Shown one piece after another: positions 1-8,180 of a stretch of DNA of 57,434 bases (position 1 is its first letter; the number at the start of each line of letters is the position of its first letter). The stretch comes from F1-60-MAGs104 sp964355975 (GTDB taxonomy: Bacteria; Planctomycetota; Phycisphaerae; Phycisphaerales; SM1A02): contig CAYHFW010000013.1 of the NCBI GenBank assembly GCA_964355975.1, forward strand, positions 1 through 57,434, written 5' to 3'. Made by a program: the position numbers and the translations under genes. Below the pieces are notes generated by a model. That model was not told the DNA's origin. It did no database searches and saw only the letters and a list, made by a program, of their open reading frames with translations.

Positions 1-31
1 AGAAAGTCGCAATCTGATAAACAAAAGTGTC

Positions 32-826
32 TCAAAGGTATTGACACGTTCCGACCCGTGCATTGGGCATGAGTTCTTTGATGAGTAGCCCAGACTCAAT
101 TGCCGAAGTTTCTCCCCCACCCGAGGCATCGTTGTCCCCAGCAACGATGAACACGGATGCTTGAACTCTCGTTGCATAGTCGATGATCACGTGAGCCTTG
201 GCAACATCCAGCGGTTTCGACCACTTTCCGCAAGCAGACAATCCGATTGCGGTGGCGGCCAAACAGTCCGACGGTCCTTCCGTAACGATGAGCGGCATCC
301 CAGATTCGACCGGGGTCTTTCGAAGCAGCGGATATGCGGTGCTTCCGATCTCACAATGCCACTTGCCGACGCTGGCACTTGGATTCGTACGGCGGTGCCT
401 CAAGCCGACGATCTGATGTTCACCCGCCATAGCAGGGATCACCAATGCGGCTGGGAAGGCGCAAAATCCCAAATCGAACTGTTCCAACGCCTCCACGGAG
501 ACACCGAGCCCATCGGCGACGAGGATTCTCGCATCTGTAGTCATGCGCTCGGTGTAGCGCTGGTGCAATGCAGTGAAGTCAACGAATTCCTTGTTGCTCA
601 GCGCCGAAGCGGTGTGCTTACGAACGAGTGACCGAGCCAGACGGTTCTTTGCTGGAATAAAGTGCCGCCAGCCATCGAGTTTTTCAATGCGATAATCGCT
701 CTCTTCCTTAGTGCAAAGGGCGTAATCCCCTGCCTCGGTGACCATGCAGTACTTCTGACGCCCACACACTTGGCACGGGCAAGCGGCAGTACACCGCCTG
801 AATTCCCCTGTTCTAGACGACGTCAT
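32..826 (-). CDS. Primase-like protein with zinc-binding N-terminus and Toprim domain
   Basis: This 264-residue protein starts with a cysteine cluster (C12, C16, C18, C21, C27 and a further Cys near 38) containing a CxxCG pattern, which resembles the zinc ribbon of primase-type proteins. A Toprim-like core follows in the C-terminal half: VTEGPSD near residue 180 supplies the conserved Glu, and AGDNDASG near residue 229 supplies the DxD. Toprim proteins of this kind belong to replication modules of phages, plasmids and satellites. The start codon overlaps the stop of the upstream HTH gene as ATGA, so translation is probably coupled. It is shorter than full DnaG and has no visible helicase motif, so it may work with a helicase encoded to the left of the window. 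The domain call is good; the biochemical role is inferred. Confidence 0.7.
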   Translation of the reverse strand: MTSSRTGEFRRCTAACPCQVCGRQKYCMVTEAGDYALCTKEESDYRIEKLDGWRHFIPAKNRLARSLVRKHTASALSNKEFVDFTALHQRYTERMTTDARILVADGLGVSVEALEQFDLGFCAFPAALVIPAMAGEHQIVGLRHRRTNPSASVGKWHCEIGSTAYPLLRKTPVESGMPLIVTEGPSDCLAATAIGLSACGKWSKPLDVAKAHVIIDYATRVQASVFIVAGDNDASGGGETSAIESGLLIKELMPNARVGTCQYL

Positions 827-1017
827 CGGTTACCCCTGCGTTCGAGGAACGGCCGCAGTTGATCCGCCAACCAGAATGCACATTGACCAAGCGTTGACGG
901 GTTGGGCAACTTGCCTGCCTTGATCCATCTGCGCACGGACCGTTCACTCACCTGGAGAGTCGAGGCGAGCTCTTTCACGGTGACAACTGCTGGAGTTTGG
1001 TTTTTGTTATCGGACAT
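823..1017 (-). CDS. Small HTH DNA-binding protein, excisionase/AlpA-like
   Basis: This 64-residue protein carries a winged-helix/MerR-like fold of the excisionase type: VTVKELASTLQVSERSVRRW, then an IKAGKLPNP turn and a closing FLERRGNR segment. Proteins of this family direct excision by tyrosine integrases or regulate the element's own promoter. It lies in the same operon direction as the integrase and just upstream of the Toprim gene, overlapping it by four bases. That context supports a role as recombination directionality factor or repressor of this element. The choice between the two cannot be made from sequence alone. Confidence 0.75.
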   Translation of the reverse strand: MSDNKNQTPAVVTVKELASTLQVSERSVRRWIKAGKLPNPSTLGQCAFWLADQLRPFLERRGNR

Positions 1018-1063
1018 ATGTATTCCTTTCTTGGACTGTTGAGTGATAAATGCACCGGTGTGC

Positions 1064-1321
1064 CTATACCTTTATCGTACCATAGTCCGATAACTTGTCA
1101 AATTTGCTACCGTTCGTGCCAAACATTACGCGCTTGTAACCTTTTGTTTTCAACGCTTTAGAGGACAGAACCGAAGGCGTACGGTGAGGGGGGCCTTGAC
1201 CAACCTCCATCTGCTCCAAGCCTGATCCCGCCTGTGAGCCGACCGTGACGGCCGTGACGGCTCCGGGGGCTGTTTCAGGACTCCTACTCTTTTCTCCACC
1301 CCTCTTCACTCGGATACTCAT
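1064..1321 (-). CDS. Hypothetical small protein of the integrative element
   Basis: This 85-residue ORF has no recognised domain. It is basic near the N-terminus and contains the repeat AVTAVTVG, encoded by two 9-bp units. Its ATG overlaps the TGA of the upstream 116-codon ORF as ATGA, and the same direction continues into the HTH and Toprim genes. The coupling is the main reason to treat it as real. Its C-terminal half (KALKTKGYKRVMFGTNG onwards) looks more protein-like than the front. It could still be a chance frame over a replication or regulatory region. Confidence 0.35.
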   Translation of the reverse strand: MSIRVKRGGEKSRSPETAPGAVTAVTVGSQAGSGLEQMEVGQGPPHRTPSVLSSKALKTKGYKRVMFGTNGSKFDKLSDYGTIKV

Positions 1322-1367
1322 TTTTCAATAACTCCTACAAGGTCATCACAGCTGTCACAGCTGTCAC
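1245..1367. repeat. Two facing clusters of 9-bp iterons
   Basis: GTGACGGCC and GTGACGGCT stand in tandem at 1245-1262. The inverted form AGCTGTCAC stands twice at 1350-1367, preceded by the looser GGTCATCAC at 1341-1349. Reverse-complemented, the right cluster matches the left at about 16 of 20 positions. The clusters face each other about 90 bp apart, across the junction of the two small coupled ORFs. They resemble iterons bound by a replication protein or repressor, but they also encode simple peptide repeats, so either DNA or protein could be under selection. Confidence 0.45.
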
Positions 1368-1668
1368 CGCCTTTACTTCCGTGAATCTGGAATCTGGTTT
1401 CTCTCTCCGCCTCTGCGCAATCGTTGGTCGTGCTCCACTTCTCCGTCGGTCGAAGTTCCCATGCGCCGCCACCAGCGTTTGACCGATTCAACATCATGGC
1501 AGGCACCGGCTGCCAAAGTTTCAGTTGATTATTCCTGCACCTCCGATGGAGCGACTGCGGTGCGATGGCCCTCGGTTTCGTTTGAGTCGCTGATGCTTGC
1601 CGAGGAGTTGTAACGCTGCGCACCGACTCATTCACTCCGAACGATTGATTTTCTTTTCGAATCACCAC
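1318..1668 (-). CDS. Hypothetical small protein of the integrative element
   Basis: This 116-residue ORF has no known domain. It ends in a segment containing GGDSCDSCDD, produced by 9-bp tandem repeats in the DNA, and its stop overlaps the next ORF's start (ATGA). Composition is polar and rather unstructured. It would be the first gene of the operon that continues through the 85-codon ORF to the HTH and Toprim genes. Support rests on coupling and context only. Confidence 0.35.
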   Translation of the reverse strand: MVIRKENQSFGVNESVRSVTTPRQASATQTKPRAIAPQSLHRRCRNNQLKLWQPVPAMMLNRSNAGGGAWELRPTEKWSTTNDCAEAERETRFQIHGSKGGDSCDSCDDLVGVIEK

Positions 1669-1898
1669 GCTGAGACCGTCCTTTCAATACACCCACATGT
1701 GTGCGTGACTTCTTCTCACGTCGCCCACATGACGAGATGTCACGAGGTGAAACGACACGAGATGCGAGGGAACACCAAGCAACCGTCGTGCCAACAGCGG
1801 AAAATCAAATGCTGGAAAATCGCTTTATTTCAAGCGGACTCTGACAAGAAAGTTTTTGAAAATTCCGTGAATGCCGATCTGAAAATCGAGCGGACACG
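1669..1898. other. Intergenic region between integrase and small-ORF operon
   Basis: No convincing gene lies in these 230 bp. The stretch at about 1730-1770 holds three similar words (GACGAGATG, CACGAGGTG, CACGAGATG) spaced by roughly one to two helical turns, which could be operator sites. As the only gap upstream of the 116-codon ORF, this region probably holds the promoter of the minus-strand operon. Confidence 0.3.
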
Positions 1899-3008
1899 TT
1901 AGGAAACATCGCATGCTCGACAATCTCCATGACTCGTGCCCACAGCTCTCGCCGCCAACATCGCCAACGCAATGCGATCTCGTGAGTATCGTCGGATCAT
2001 TCTCGAATCTGGTGAATGACCCAAGAGCGCAGCTGCCGCCGCTTCGTTTCCAGTTCTGTTGACAGTCTCTGTGGCAACGAGATGCCGAAGTTGATACGGC
2101 GTCCACTTCTTCAGCCCCAGTGCTGCACACGATCTTTCAATCGCATGTGCAAGCGTTGTCTTCTCCCAAGCATGCCCAGCACGATTGCAGAAGACAAGAT
2201 CGTCTGGTCTGCTGCGCAAATGCATCCCCGAAGCCACCGCCGCAACAGCGTGATCATTCAACACCACGACTCGGTCCATCCCGTAACCACGGCACTTGTG
2301 CTTGCGTACGACATACAAGGGTGGACTCGACTGAAGCTGCATATCACCCCATGTTGCACCATACGCCTCGCTCGGTCTGCAACCAGTGAAGCGCAAGAAC
2401 TGAATACACCGCACCGCTCCTGCCATCCCACGACCATGCAGGAACTCAATCACCGCTTGAACATCAACAGGATCCGCAGCAACTCGGGGCGGTGGATTCC
2501 ATCCGACACCACTGCGAAGCGGTCTGATACTCGAGAGTGATTGCCACGCATCGCTCGACACCAGTTCCTCGGACACCCCCCACTTCCATATGCCAACAAT
2601 GTCTCGAATGCGACGATTGATTCCGCTACGACAGATCAGGCCATCAGTAAGCAGTCGACGCTGAATCTGTTGCAACACCCTCGGCCCAAATCTGGTTGCA
2701 GGCAACGCCGCATGCTCACGGCAGATGTCCAGGGCAACAGTTCTTGCAGAGCTCACCTTGCTGTTGGTTGCGCCACGCTCTGCCGTCATCCATGCCACCC
2801 AGCGCTGTGCGAGTGCGCCTACGGTGATGCTTTGCGCTGCAGATTCGCACTGGCTTCGCTGACTCTCAACCGCCAATCGCTTCGCTAGAAAGTCTCGGTA
2901 TCGCTGCTCGGTCTCGGGTTTGCCCCAAGTGCCGAAGTAATGGAACTTGCTGCCGACTCGGCAGTAGGCGAGGTTCTTGGATCGGTGCAAGCACAGGCGT
3001 AGCGACAC
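1899..3008 (-). CDS. int: Tyrosine recombinase (phage-type integrase)
   Basis: This 369-residue protein has the two-part layout of phage integrases. The N-terminal SAM-like DNA-binding part covers about residues 60-160. The catalytic part shows the first Arg in FTGCRPSEA, a candidate beta-hairpin Lys in KHKCRGYG, the box II Arg-His in YQLRH, LLGHSP, and the nucleophile Tyr in RRYSR. Box II begins with Tyr instead of the usual His (YxxRH rather than HxxRH), a variant I associate with planctomycetal integrases from memory. The gene starts about 120 bp from the 3' end of tRNA-Ala and reads away from it, which identifies the tRNA as the likely attachment site. Confidence 0.92.
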   Translation of the reverse strand: MSLRLCLHRSKNLAYCRVGSKFHYFGTWGKPETEQRYRDFLAKRLAVESQRSQCESAAQSITVGALAQRWVAWMTAERGATNSKVSSARTVALDICREHAALPATRFGPRVLQQIQRRLLTDGLICRSGINRRIRDIVGIWKWGVSEELVSSDAWQSLSSIRPLRSGVGWNPPPRVAADPVDVQAVIEFLHGRGMAGAVRCIQFLRFTGCRPSEAYGATWGDMQLQSSPPLYVVRKHKCRGYGMDRVVVLNDHAVAAVASGMHLRSRPDDLVFCNRAGHAWEKTTLAHAIERSCAALGLKKWTPYQLRHLVATETVNRTGNEAAAAALLGHSPDSRMIRRYSRDRIALAMLAARAVGTSHGDCRACDVS

Positions 3009-3079
3009 AGGGACTCCATATCCCTACCTTGGTACACACTTGGTACACACTTTCGCCGTCTGGCTAGGTTCCAAAACCC

Positions 3080-3122
3080 AAACCCCATTGCTTCTCTTTT
3101 TGGTCGAGAAACAATGGGGTTT
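3080..3122. terminator. Stem-loop terminator between tRNA-Ala and integrase
   Basis: AAACCCCATTG at 3080-3090 pairs perfectly with CAATGGGGTTT at 3112-3122, and an inner TTCTC/GAGAA pair (3092-3096 with 3106-3110) extends the stem. A T-run follows on the plus strand and a T-rich tract on the minus strand, so it may work both ways. It would end the trxA-tRNA transcript before the integrase. It may also lie in or next to the attachment region. Confidence 0.6.
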
Positions 3123-3130
3123 TTATCAAG

Positions 3131-3203
3131 TGGACCTGATCGGGCTCGAACCGACGACCTCTTCCATGCCATGGAAGCGCTCTCCCAATTGAGCTACAGG
3201 CCC
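3131..3203 (-). tRNA. tRNA-Ala (anticodon GGC)
   Basis: The minus strand folds into a complete 73-nt cloverleaf. The acceptor stem pairs GGGCCTG with CAGGTCC (one G-U). The D-arm is GCTC..GAGC, the anticodon stem is CTTCC/GGAAG with loop ATGGCAT, and the T-arm is GTCGG TTCGAGC CCGAT. The anticodon GGC reads GCC alanine codons. CCA is not encoded. It lies 36 bp downstream of trxA in the same direction, and the integrative element begins at its 3' end. Confidence 0.95.
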
Positions 3204-3239
3204 TGTGAAACTGACACGCCAAGCGTATCAGATGTGTGA

Positions 3240-3569
3240 TTACATCGCTGAGTCGATCGCGCCCGCGAGCACGCTCTTCGAAACGAGTCCCACCATCTTC
3301 TTGTGAACCTGACCGTTCTTGATCACAAGAATGGTTGGGATCGACTGAATGCCAAACTTGAGCGCGACTTCACGACTGTTGTCGATATTGACCTTTCCGA
3401 TCTTCGCCTTGCCCTGATAGTCGTTGGCAAGTTCGTCAATGGCTGGTCCGAGCGCACGGCATGGGCTACACCATTCCGCCCAGAAATCGACGAGTACTGG
3501 AACCTTTGATTCCATCACGTCGGATTGAAAATTGCCATCGGTGAATTCGAGCGTGTGCGCGCCAGCCAT
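3240..3569 (-). CDS. trxA: Thioredoxin
   Basis: This 109-residue protein has the thioredoxin fold. The redox motif is W33-C34-S35-P36-C37 and the cis-proline lies in SIPT near residue 77; length and order match TrxA. It would reduce protein disulfides in the cytoplasm using thioredoxin reductase. The motif is WCSPC instead of the usual WCGPC, and the residue between the cysteines tunes redox potential in this family. It lies downstream of folP and upstream of tRNA-Ala on the same strand, 80 bp after folP, so it may have its own promoter. Confidence 0.93.
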   Translation of the reverse strand: MAGAHTLEFTDGNFQSDVMESKVPVLVDFWAEWCSPCRALGPAIDELANDYQGKAKIGKVNIDNSREVALKFGIQSIPTILVIKNGQVHKKMVGLVSKSVLAGAIDSAM

Positions 3570-3650
3570 GTGTTTCTCCAGAGAGGTTCAAACGAAAATG
3601 CGAGGCGAAATAGTAGCAATGCGCGCATGCGAACGCGCGCGCTGTTTTCA

Positions 3651-4538
3651 TCATGTTTTTTGGGTGTTTTTCGAGCGTGCGCGCAGTGCTGTGGTGTGCC
3701 CAGCAACATCATGCGCGCGAACCACCCCAACCCCTGAGGCTGCGAGTTCGAGCGCAACAGCAATGCTCGCACTGTCTCGGCGGGCGGGAATCGTTTCGCC
3801 AGTTGCCGCTGCAAGAAACGACTTGCGGCTTGCCGACACAACGACGGGATAGCCAAGCGCAACGATCTCGTGCATGCCCGCGATGAGGGCAAAGTTCTGC
3901 GCGACCGACTTGCCGAATCCAAGGCCAGGATCGACGGCGATCGACGCCCGCGCGATGCCCGCGCGCTCGGCTGACTGCGCACGGTCGTGCAACCACCCAC
4001 ACACTTCGGCAACGACATCGTTGTGTGCGCCGTACCGCGGAGCATGCTCGTACCGGTCGCTGTACGAGTCTTCACTCGGTCTGCGAAGGCGGTGCATGAG
4101 CACATAGCCGCACTCGCGTTCTGCTACGAGCGGCCAGAGTTCGGCATCGTCTTCGCCGGCACTCACATCGTTCACGACCGATGCGCCAGCATCAAGCGCA
4201 GCACGCGCAACCGCAGCGCGTGTCGTGTCGATCGAGATCACCGCAGTGGGATGCTCGCGCGCGATCTGCCTGATCACTGGCTGTGTGCGCGCAATCTGCT
4301 CTTCCCACGAGACCGAGGCACTGCCAGGACGCGTGCTCTCTCCGCCGACATCGAGCATGCTTGCTCCCGCTGCGATGCAGGCGCGTGCGTGCTCGCAGGC
4401 GCGATCAAGGTCGTTGTGAGATCCACCATCAGAAAATGAATCTGGGGTGACGTTGATGATCGCCATCACGAGAGGATCGTGTGATGCCCAGTGCAGCGTG
4501 CGCGCTTGCGCGAGGCGCCACGCAATTGCTGCGGTCAT
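3651..4538 (-). CDS. folP: Dihydropteroate synthase
   Basis: This 295-residue TIM-barrel enzyme condenses para-aminobenzoate with the pterin pyrophosphate in folate synthesis. Signatures are INVTPDSFSDGG near residue 28 and MLDVGGESTRPGS near residue 60, then SIDTT, VVNDVSAG, DPGLGFGK and SASRKSF along the barrel. Length is normal. Its start overlaps the stop of the upstream secreted-protein gene by four bases (ATGA), placing it in the glmS-led minus-strand operon. A folate-interconverting enzyme, the cyclo-ligase, is encoded divergently from glmS nearby. Confidence 0.95.
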   Translation of the reverse strand: MTAAIAWRLAQARTLHWASHDPLVMAIINVTPDSFSDGGSHNDLDRACEHARACIAAGASMLDVGGESTRPGSASVSWEEQIARTQPVIRQIAREHPTAVISIDTTRAAVARAALDAGASVVNDVSAGEDDAELWPLVAERECGYVLMHRLRRPSEDSYSDRYEHAPRYGAHNDVVAEVCGWLHDRAQSAERAGIARASIAVDPGLGFGKSVAQNFALIAGMHEIVALGYPVVVSASRKSFLAAATGETIPARRDSASIAVALELAASGVGVVRAHDVAGHTTALRARSKNTQKT

Positions 4539-6202
4539 TCCTTCGCGGACTCCGGCGCACCGACTGCCTGCGGCTCGACGACTGCGCCGACGAAGTTGCG
4601 CACGATTTGGTCGTATGCGGCTGCGAGAGTCGCAGTTGGGATCATCACTCCCAACTCAGCTGCGCGCGGGTCGATGCGCAGGGCGATCGCCACCGGCGCG
4701 CTCTTCGCGGGGATGGTTGGAAGTTGCAAGTCAGCGCCGCCAAAGGTCGCAGCGAGCTGACGAACGACTTTGAGAATCTGCCCGGCAGAGATAAAGAGTT
4801 CGCACTGCGAACCTGGGACGAGCCACGGACGCATCGAAACAAGCACACTCTCATCTTTGAGAGACTCTCCACCGTTCGCAGCAGCAAGAGCGCGCGCCAA
4901 CACATCGGGTCGCTGACTCATCGTCACGACGACAGCACTCGGCAACACCTTGAGAAACCCGTGCATGCCGCGCCCTCCAAAACACGCTTGGCGCATCAAC
5001 TGCTGCATCGCGACACCAGAGAGGTCTTCGCCGGGGGCTTCACTCGCACCGAGTGGAGTTTCTTTGAGTTCAAACGCATCGACCACTGATCCATCTTTGA
5101 GTGTGCGCGCGTCTTCCCACGCGGGCTCGCGACGCACTCCATCGTGCGCGCCAGCCTGTGCGAGCAGCGACGACTTGAAAAGCTCTCGAATTTTTTCAGG
5201 ATGCGCAGTCTCGATCACGAACGCGCAGTCGTTCAGCAGTCCACCCGCCAAGAGTCCGAGTTTGCTCGGATAGGCGGCGAATCGCACGCAGCGCACGCCA
5301 TCTTGCGCTTGGGCCAACCACGCTGGAATGAGTTCTGACACGCCGAGCGATGCCGCGAGTGCGTCGAACTTGCTCGGTCCGCCAAGTGCCTGCACGTCGA
5401 TCGCTGCTGCGAGATAAAACGACGCCTTGGGAAGACCTGCGAGAGTCGATCCGCCGCTTCCTTCGAGTGGCTTCGTGTCGGCGGCGAGCGCGCCAAGTTC
5501 GCTCTGCGCGGCGTACACCATGTATGTGCGCAACGACAACCCAAGCGCATCGGCATCGACCACCAAGAGCGCGTCGGAGATTCCGCTGAGCAACTCTCGC
5601 ACACGCGTCGGTGCGTTGTCGCTCTTTGTTGCCATCTCTGAGATGGCCGCGCTGCTCGCCCACCCAATGAGGTCGCCACCACGCGCGAGCGCGATCCCCC
5701 GCTCGCCAAGTCTCTGCGTCAGTGACTCAAGTGTTCCGCCCTTCGCGTCATAGCCGTCGATCGCTGCCTTCGAAGTCGACATCAGAACATGCTTTGCGAG
5801 CGACCTTGTGTGAACGACCTCATCGCGAAATGTTGTCGCGCCAGAAGCGTCGACCGCGAGATTCGCCTTCAGAAATTCTGCAGGATCATCGCACGGAATC
5901 AGCAGCACGACTGCGCCAGCGCGCGTCCATGCTGCGAGCGAGCCTCGTTCATCGAACGACTCGCGCAATTGCAGAGCACGCTTGAGATGATCGATCGAGC
6001 GTCCGGCAATGAGCGACTCTTTGCGGTCCATGCGTGCGATGCACTCATCGAGATCGCCCGAGACCTTCTGCAAACTGGGAACGGCAAGCGCGCCGTCCAC
6101 ATCGGCCGGAATGAGCGCGAGCACATCGTCGAGCGCATCCGCGTGAGCGAAGCAGGAAAGCGTGAGGGCGCAACACAGTGCGAGAATTAATGGTCGTGTC
6201 AT
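4535..6202 (-). CDS. Secreted protein of unknown function between glmS and folP
   Basis: This 555-residue protein begins with a clear signal peptide (hydrophobic residues 4-20 ending in AHA-DA). The mature part has no catalytic motif I recognise. Its alternating segments (IPADVDGALAVPS, then LDECIARMDRK) resemble the DUF3352-type secreted proteins common in planctomycetes, but that is inference. It starts 6 bp after glmS and overlaps folP by four bases, so it is cotranslated with two core enzymes without an obvious functional link. A periplasmic or surface location is expected. Confidence 0.75.
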   Translation of the reverse strand: MTRPLILALCCALTLSCFAHADALDDVLALIPADVDGALAVPSLQKVSGDLDECIARMDRKESLIAGRSIDHLKRALQLRESFDERGSLAAWTRAGAVVLLIPCDDPAEFLKANLAVDASGATTFRDEVVHTRSLAKHVLMSTSKAAIDGYDAKGGTLESLTQRLGERGIALARGGDLIGWASSAAISEMATKSDNAPTRVRELLSGISDALLVVDADALGLSLRTYMVYAAQSELGALAADTKPLEGSGGSTLAGLPKASFYLAAAIDVQALGGPSKFDALAASLGVSELIPAWLAQAQDGVRCVRFAAYPSKLGLLAGGLLNDCAFVIETAHPEKIRELFKSSLLAQAGAHDGVRREPAWEDARTLKDGSVVDAFELKETPLGASEAPGEDLSGVAMQQLMRQACFGGRGMHGFLKVLPSAVVVTMSQRPDVLARALAAANGGESLKDESVLVSMRPWLVPGSQCELFISAGQILKVVRQLAATFGGADLQLPTIPAKSAPVAIALRIDPRAAELGVMIPTATLAAAYDQIVRNFVGAVVEPQAVGAPESAKE

Positions 6203-6208
6203 TGTTCG

Positions 6209-8044
6209 TTACTCAACCGTCACGCTCTTGGCCAAGTTGCGCGGTTTGTCGACATCTTTTCCGCGCAGGACCGCTGCGTGATATGCGAGCAACTGCAACG
6301 GAATCACCGAGAGCAACGGCTGCAGTTGTTCGATGACGTCGGGCACATAGAACACATCCTCAGCAACTGTGCGAATGTGTTCGTCGCCTTCGGTCGCGAC
6401 GGCAATCACATGTCCACCCCGACTGCGAACCTCGGCGATGTTGCCAAGCACTTTTTCGTACTGCGAGTTGCGCGTTGCAACAAAGACGACGGGCATGCCT
6501 TGGTCGATGAGCGCGATGGGACCGTGCTTCATCTCTGCAGAGGGCATTCCCTCAGCGTGGATGTATGAAATCTCTTTCAACTTCAGCGCCCCCTCAAGTG
6601 CCACTGGGTAGTTCGCGCCGCGTCCGAGGAAGAGCCAATTCTCGCGCTCGACGTACCTCGCCGTCGCCTTGCGAATCGCCTCACTCGTTTCGAGGACGCG
6701 CTGAATCTTGTCTGGAATTCCTGTCATCTCTTTGATGAACGACGTGACGAACTCTTGGCTGAGGAATCGGCGTCGGCCGATGTAGAGAGCCAACATCGAA
6801 AGTGCCAAGATCTGTCCCGTAAACGCCTTGGTGCTCGCGACGCCAATCTCTGGCCCGACTCGCAGATAGACCCCTGCATCAGTCTCGCGCGAGATCGATG
6901 ATCCAACGACATTGACGACTCCGAGCGCAAGCGCTCCGCGTTGCTTCGCCTCTTGAAGGGCTGCGAGCGTGTCGGCGGTCTCGCCCGACTGGCTCACGGC
7001 GATCACAGCGGTTCCAAAGTCGACGATCGGGTTTCGGTAGCGAAACTCACTCGCGTAATCATGCTCTGCAGCAATCTTGGCGAGGTCTTCCATCAGGTAC
7101 TTGCCCACCATGCAGGCGTGCAGGGCGGTTCCTTGGCCAACCATCACGATGCGCTTCGCGTTGGCGAGCGCGCGCGCATGATCTGCGATGCCGCCCAGTA
7201 CGACTGATCCACTGCGGGCGTCGAGGCGACCCTGCATCGTCATGCGAAGCGAACGGGGCTGCTCGAAGATCTCCTTGAGCATGTAGTGCTCGTATGGGCC
7301 GAGATCGATCTCGGCGAGTTCGAATTCGAGCTCTCGCACCTCGGTCGTGAACGGGACGTCATCAATGGTCGCGGTGCGGAACGCATCACGCGTCAACTTG
7401 GCGACCGTAAAGTCGGGCAGTGTGAACGCCTGGGTCGTGTGGGCGACGATTGCGCTCGAATCGCTGGCGACGATGTACTCGCCGTTGCCGACTCCGACCA
7501 TCAATGGCGATCCCTTGCGGGCGACGACCAAGGTGTCAGGTTCTTCGGCGCAAATCACTGCAATTGCATATGCACCAGTGACTTCGCGCAGCGCAGCTTG
7601 CACGGCTTTCTCAAGATCGCCGTGGTAGAGCTCGCCGATGAGGTGAGCGAGAACCTCGGTGTCGGTCTCACTCGAGAAGGTATGTCCCTTTTCCTCCAAA
7701 TACTGCTTCAGCACCGAGTAGTTCTCGATGATGCCGTTGTGAATGATGGCGATCCCGTGACCTGCCTTCGAATCATCCTTGTGAGGATGCGCGTTCGCCT
7801 CGGTCACTCCACCATGGGTCGCCCACCGGGTGTGTGCGATTCCGATCGTGCCGGTGAAGTCGTCGACTGTCGAAAGTTTCTCTTCGAGTGCGCGCACGCG
7901 ACCGATCGCCTTGCAGATGTGCATCCCGTGGTTCATGACTCCAACTCCGGCGGAGTCATAGCCGCGATACTCGAGGCGCTTGAGACCCTCAAGAAGAATC
8001 GGGAGAGCTTGCTTGCGGCCGATGTAGGCAACGATTCCACACAT
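6209..8044 (-). CDS. glmS: Glutamine-fructose-6-phosphate aminotransferase (isomerizing)
   Basis: This 611-residue enzyme makes glucosamine-6-phosphate from fructose-6-phosphate and glutamine, the first step towards UDP-GlcNAc. The N-terminal Ntn amidotransferase starts MCGIVAYIG with nucleophile Cys2, and carries HTRWATHG and HNGIIEN. Two SIS sugar-isomerase domains follow, with SQSGETADT, STKAFTGQ and the C-terminal KPRNLAKSVTVE tail. An AGGAG Shine-Dalgarno lies about ten bases upstream of the ATG. It heads the operon glmS-secreted protein-folP. The short leader shows no room for a glmS ribozyme. Confidence 0.97.
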   Translation of the reverse strand: MCGIVAYIGRKQALPILLEGLKRLEYRGYDSAGVGVMNHGMHICKAIGRVRALEEKLSTVDDFTGTIGIAHTRWATHGGVTEANAHPHKDDSKAGHGIAIIHNGIIENYSVLKQYLEEKGHTFSSETDTEVLAHLIGELYHGDLEKAVQAALREVTGAYAIAVICAEEPDTLVVARKGSPLMVGVGNGEYIVASDSSAIVAHTTQAFTLPDFTVAKLTRDAFRTATIDDVPFTTEVRELEFELAEIDLGPYEHYMLKEIFEQPRSLRMTMQGRLDARSGSVVLGGIADHARALANAKRIVMVGQGTALHACMVGKYLMEDLAKIAAEHDYASEFRYRNPIVDFGTAVIAVSQSGETADTLAALQEAKQRGALALGVVNVVGSSISRETDAGVYLRVGPEIGVASTKAFTGQILALSMLALYIGRRRFLSQEFVTSFIKEMTGIPDKIQRVLETSEAIRKATARYVERENWLFLGRGANYPVALEGALKLKEISYIHAEGMPSAEMKHGPIALIDQGMPVVFVATRNSQYEKVLGNIAEVRSRGGHVIAVATEGDEHIRTVAEDVFYVPDVIEQLQPLLSVIPLQLLAYHAAVLRGKDVDKPRNLAKSVTVE

Positions 8045-8180
8045 GGATTAGGGACTCCTGGAAGGGAAGATGTTCAAAGAAACTCTCGCCACGAACTGAG
8101 AGGTAAGGTAGCGTACGCACGCAGATTGGCGCACGTGTTGTGCGCTCATTGGCAGGACGCTCACCCGAGGTAACTGACGC
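8045..8180. promoter_or_regulatory. Divergent promoter region glmS / cyclo-ligase
   Basis: This 136-bp gap separates the two divergent starts and must hold both promoters. I see the glmS Shine-Dalgarno (AGGAG on the minus strand) and a GAGGTAA just before the plus-strand ATG. No clear -35/-10 pair stands out. Confidence 0.4.

Larger units (their letters stand above)
1..3130. mobile_element. Integrase end of an integrative element at tRNA-Ala (partial)
   Basis: The block runs from the 3' end of tRNA-Ala leftwards off the window edge. It contains a tyrosine integrase next to the tRNA, two small coupled ORFs, an excisionase-like HTH gene and a primase-like Toprim gene, all on the minus strand. 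An integrase reading away from an intact tRNA 3' end is the classic arrangement for an element integrated at a tRNA gene. The DNA at about 1020-1900 looks more AT-rich than the core genes to the right. The distal att copy and any cargo lie outside the window, so the size and type of the element (phage remnant, ICE or satellite) cannot be told. The boundary at 3130 is inferred from the tRNA end. Confidence 0.7.

Noticed and set aside
1341..1367. Possible CRISPR-like repeats
   Set aside because: Only two to three contiguous 9-bp units without spacers; these are iterons or coding repeats.
7286..8173. 295-codon plus-strand frame antisense to glmS
   Set aside because: It is a shadow of glmS in GC-rich DNA, with no domain and no ribosome site.
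8045..8180. glmS ribozyme or 6S RNA next to the cyclo-ligase gene
   Set aside because: The gap is only 136 bp and shows no ribozyme core or long 6S-like stem; gene order alone is not evidence.
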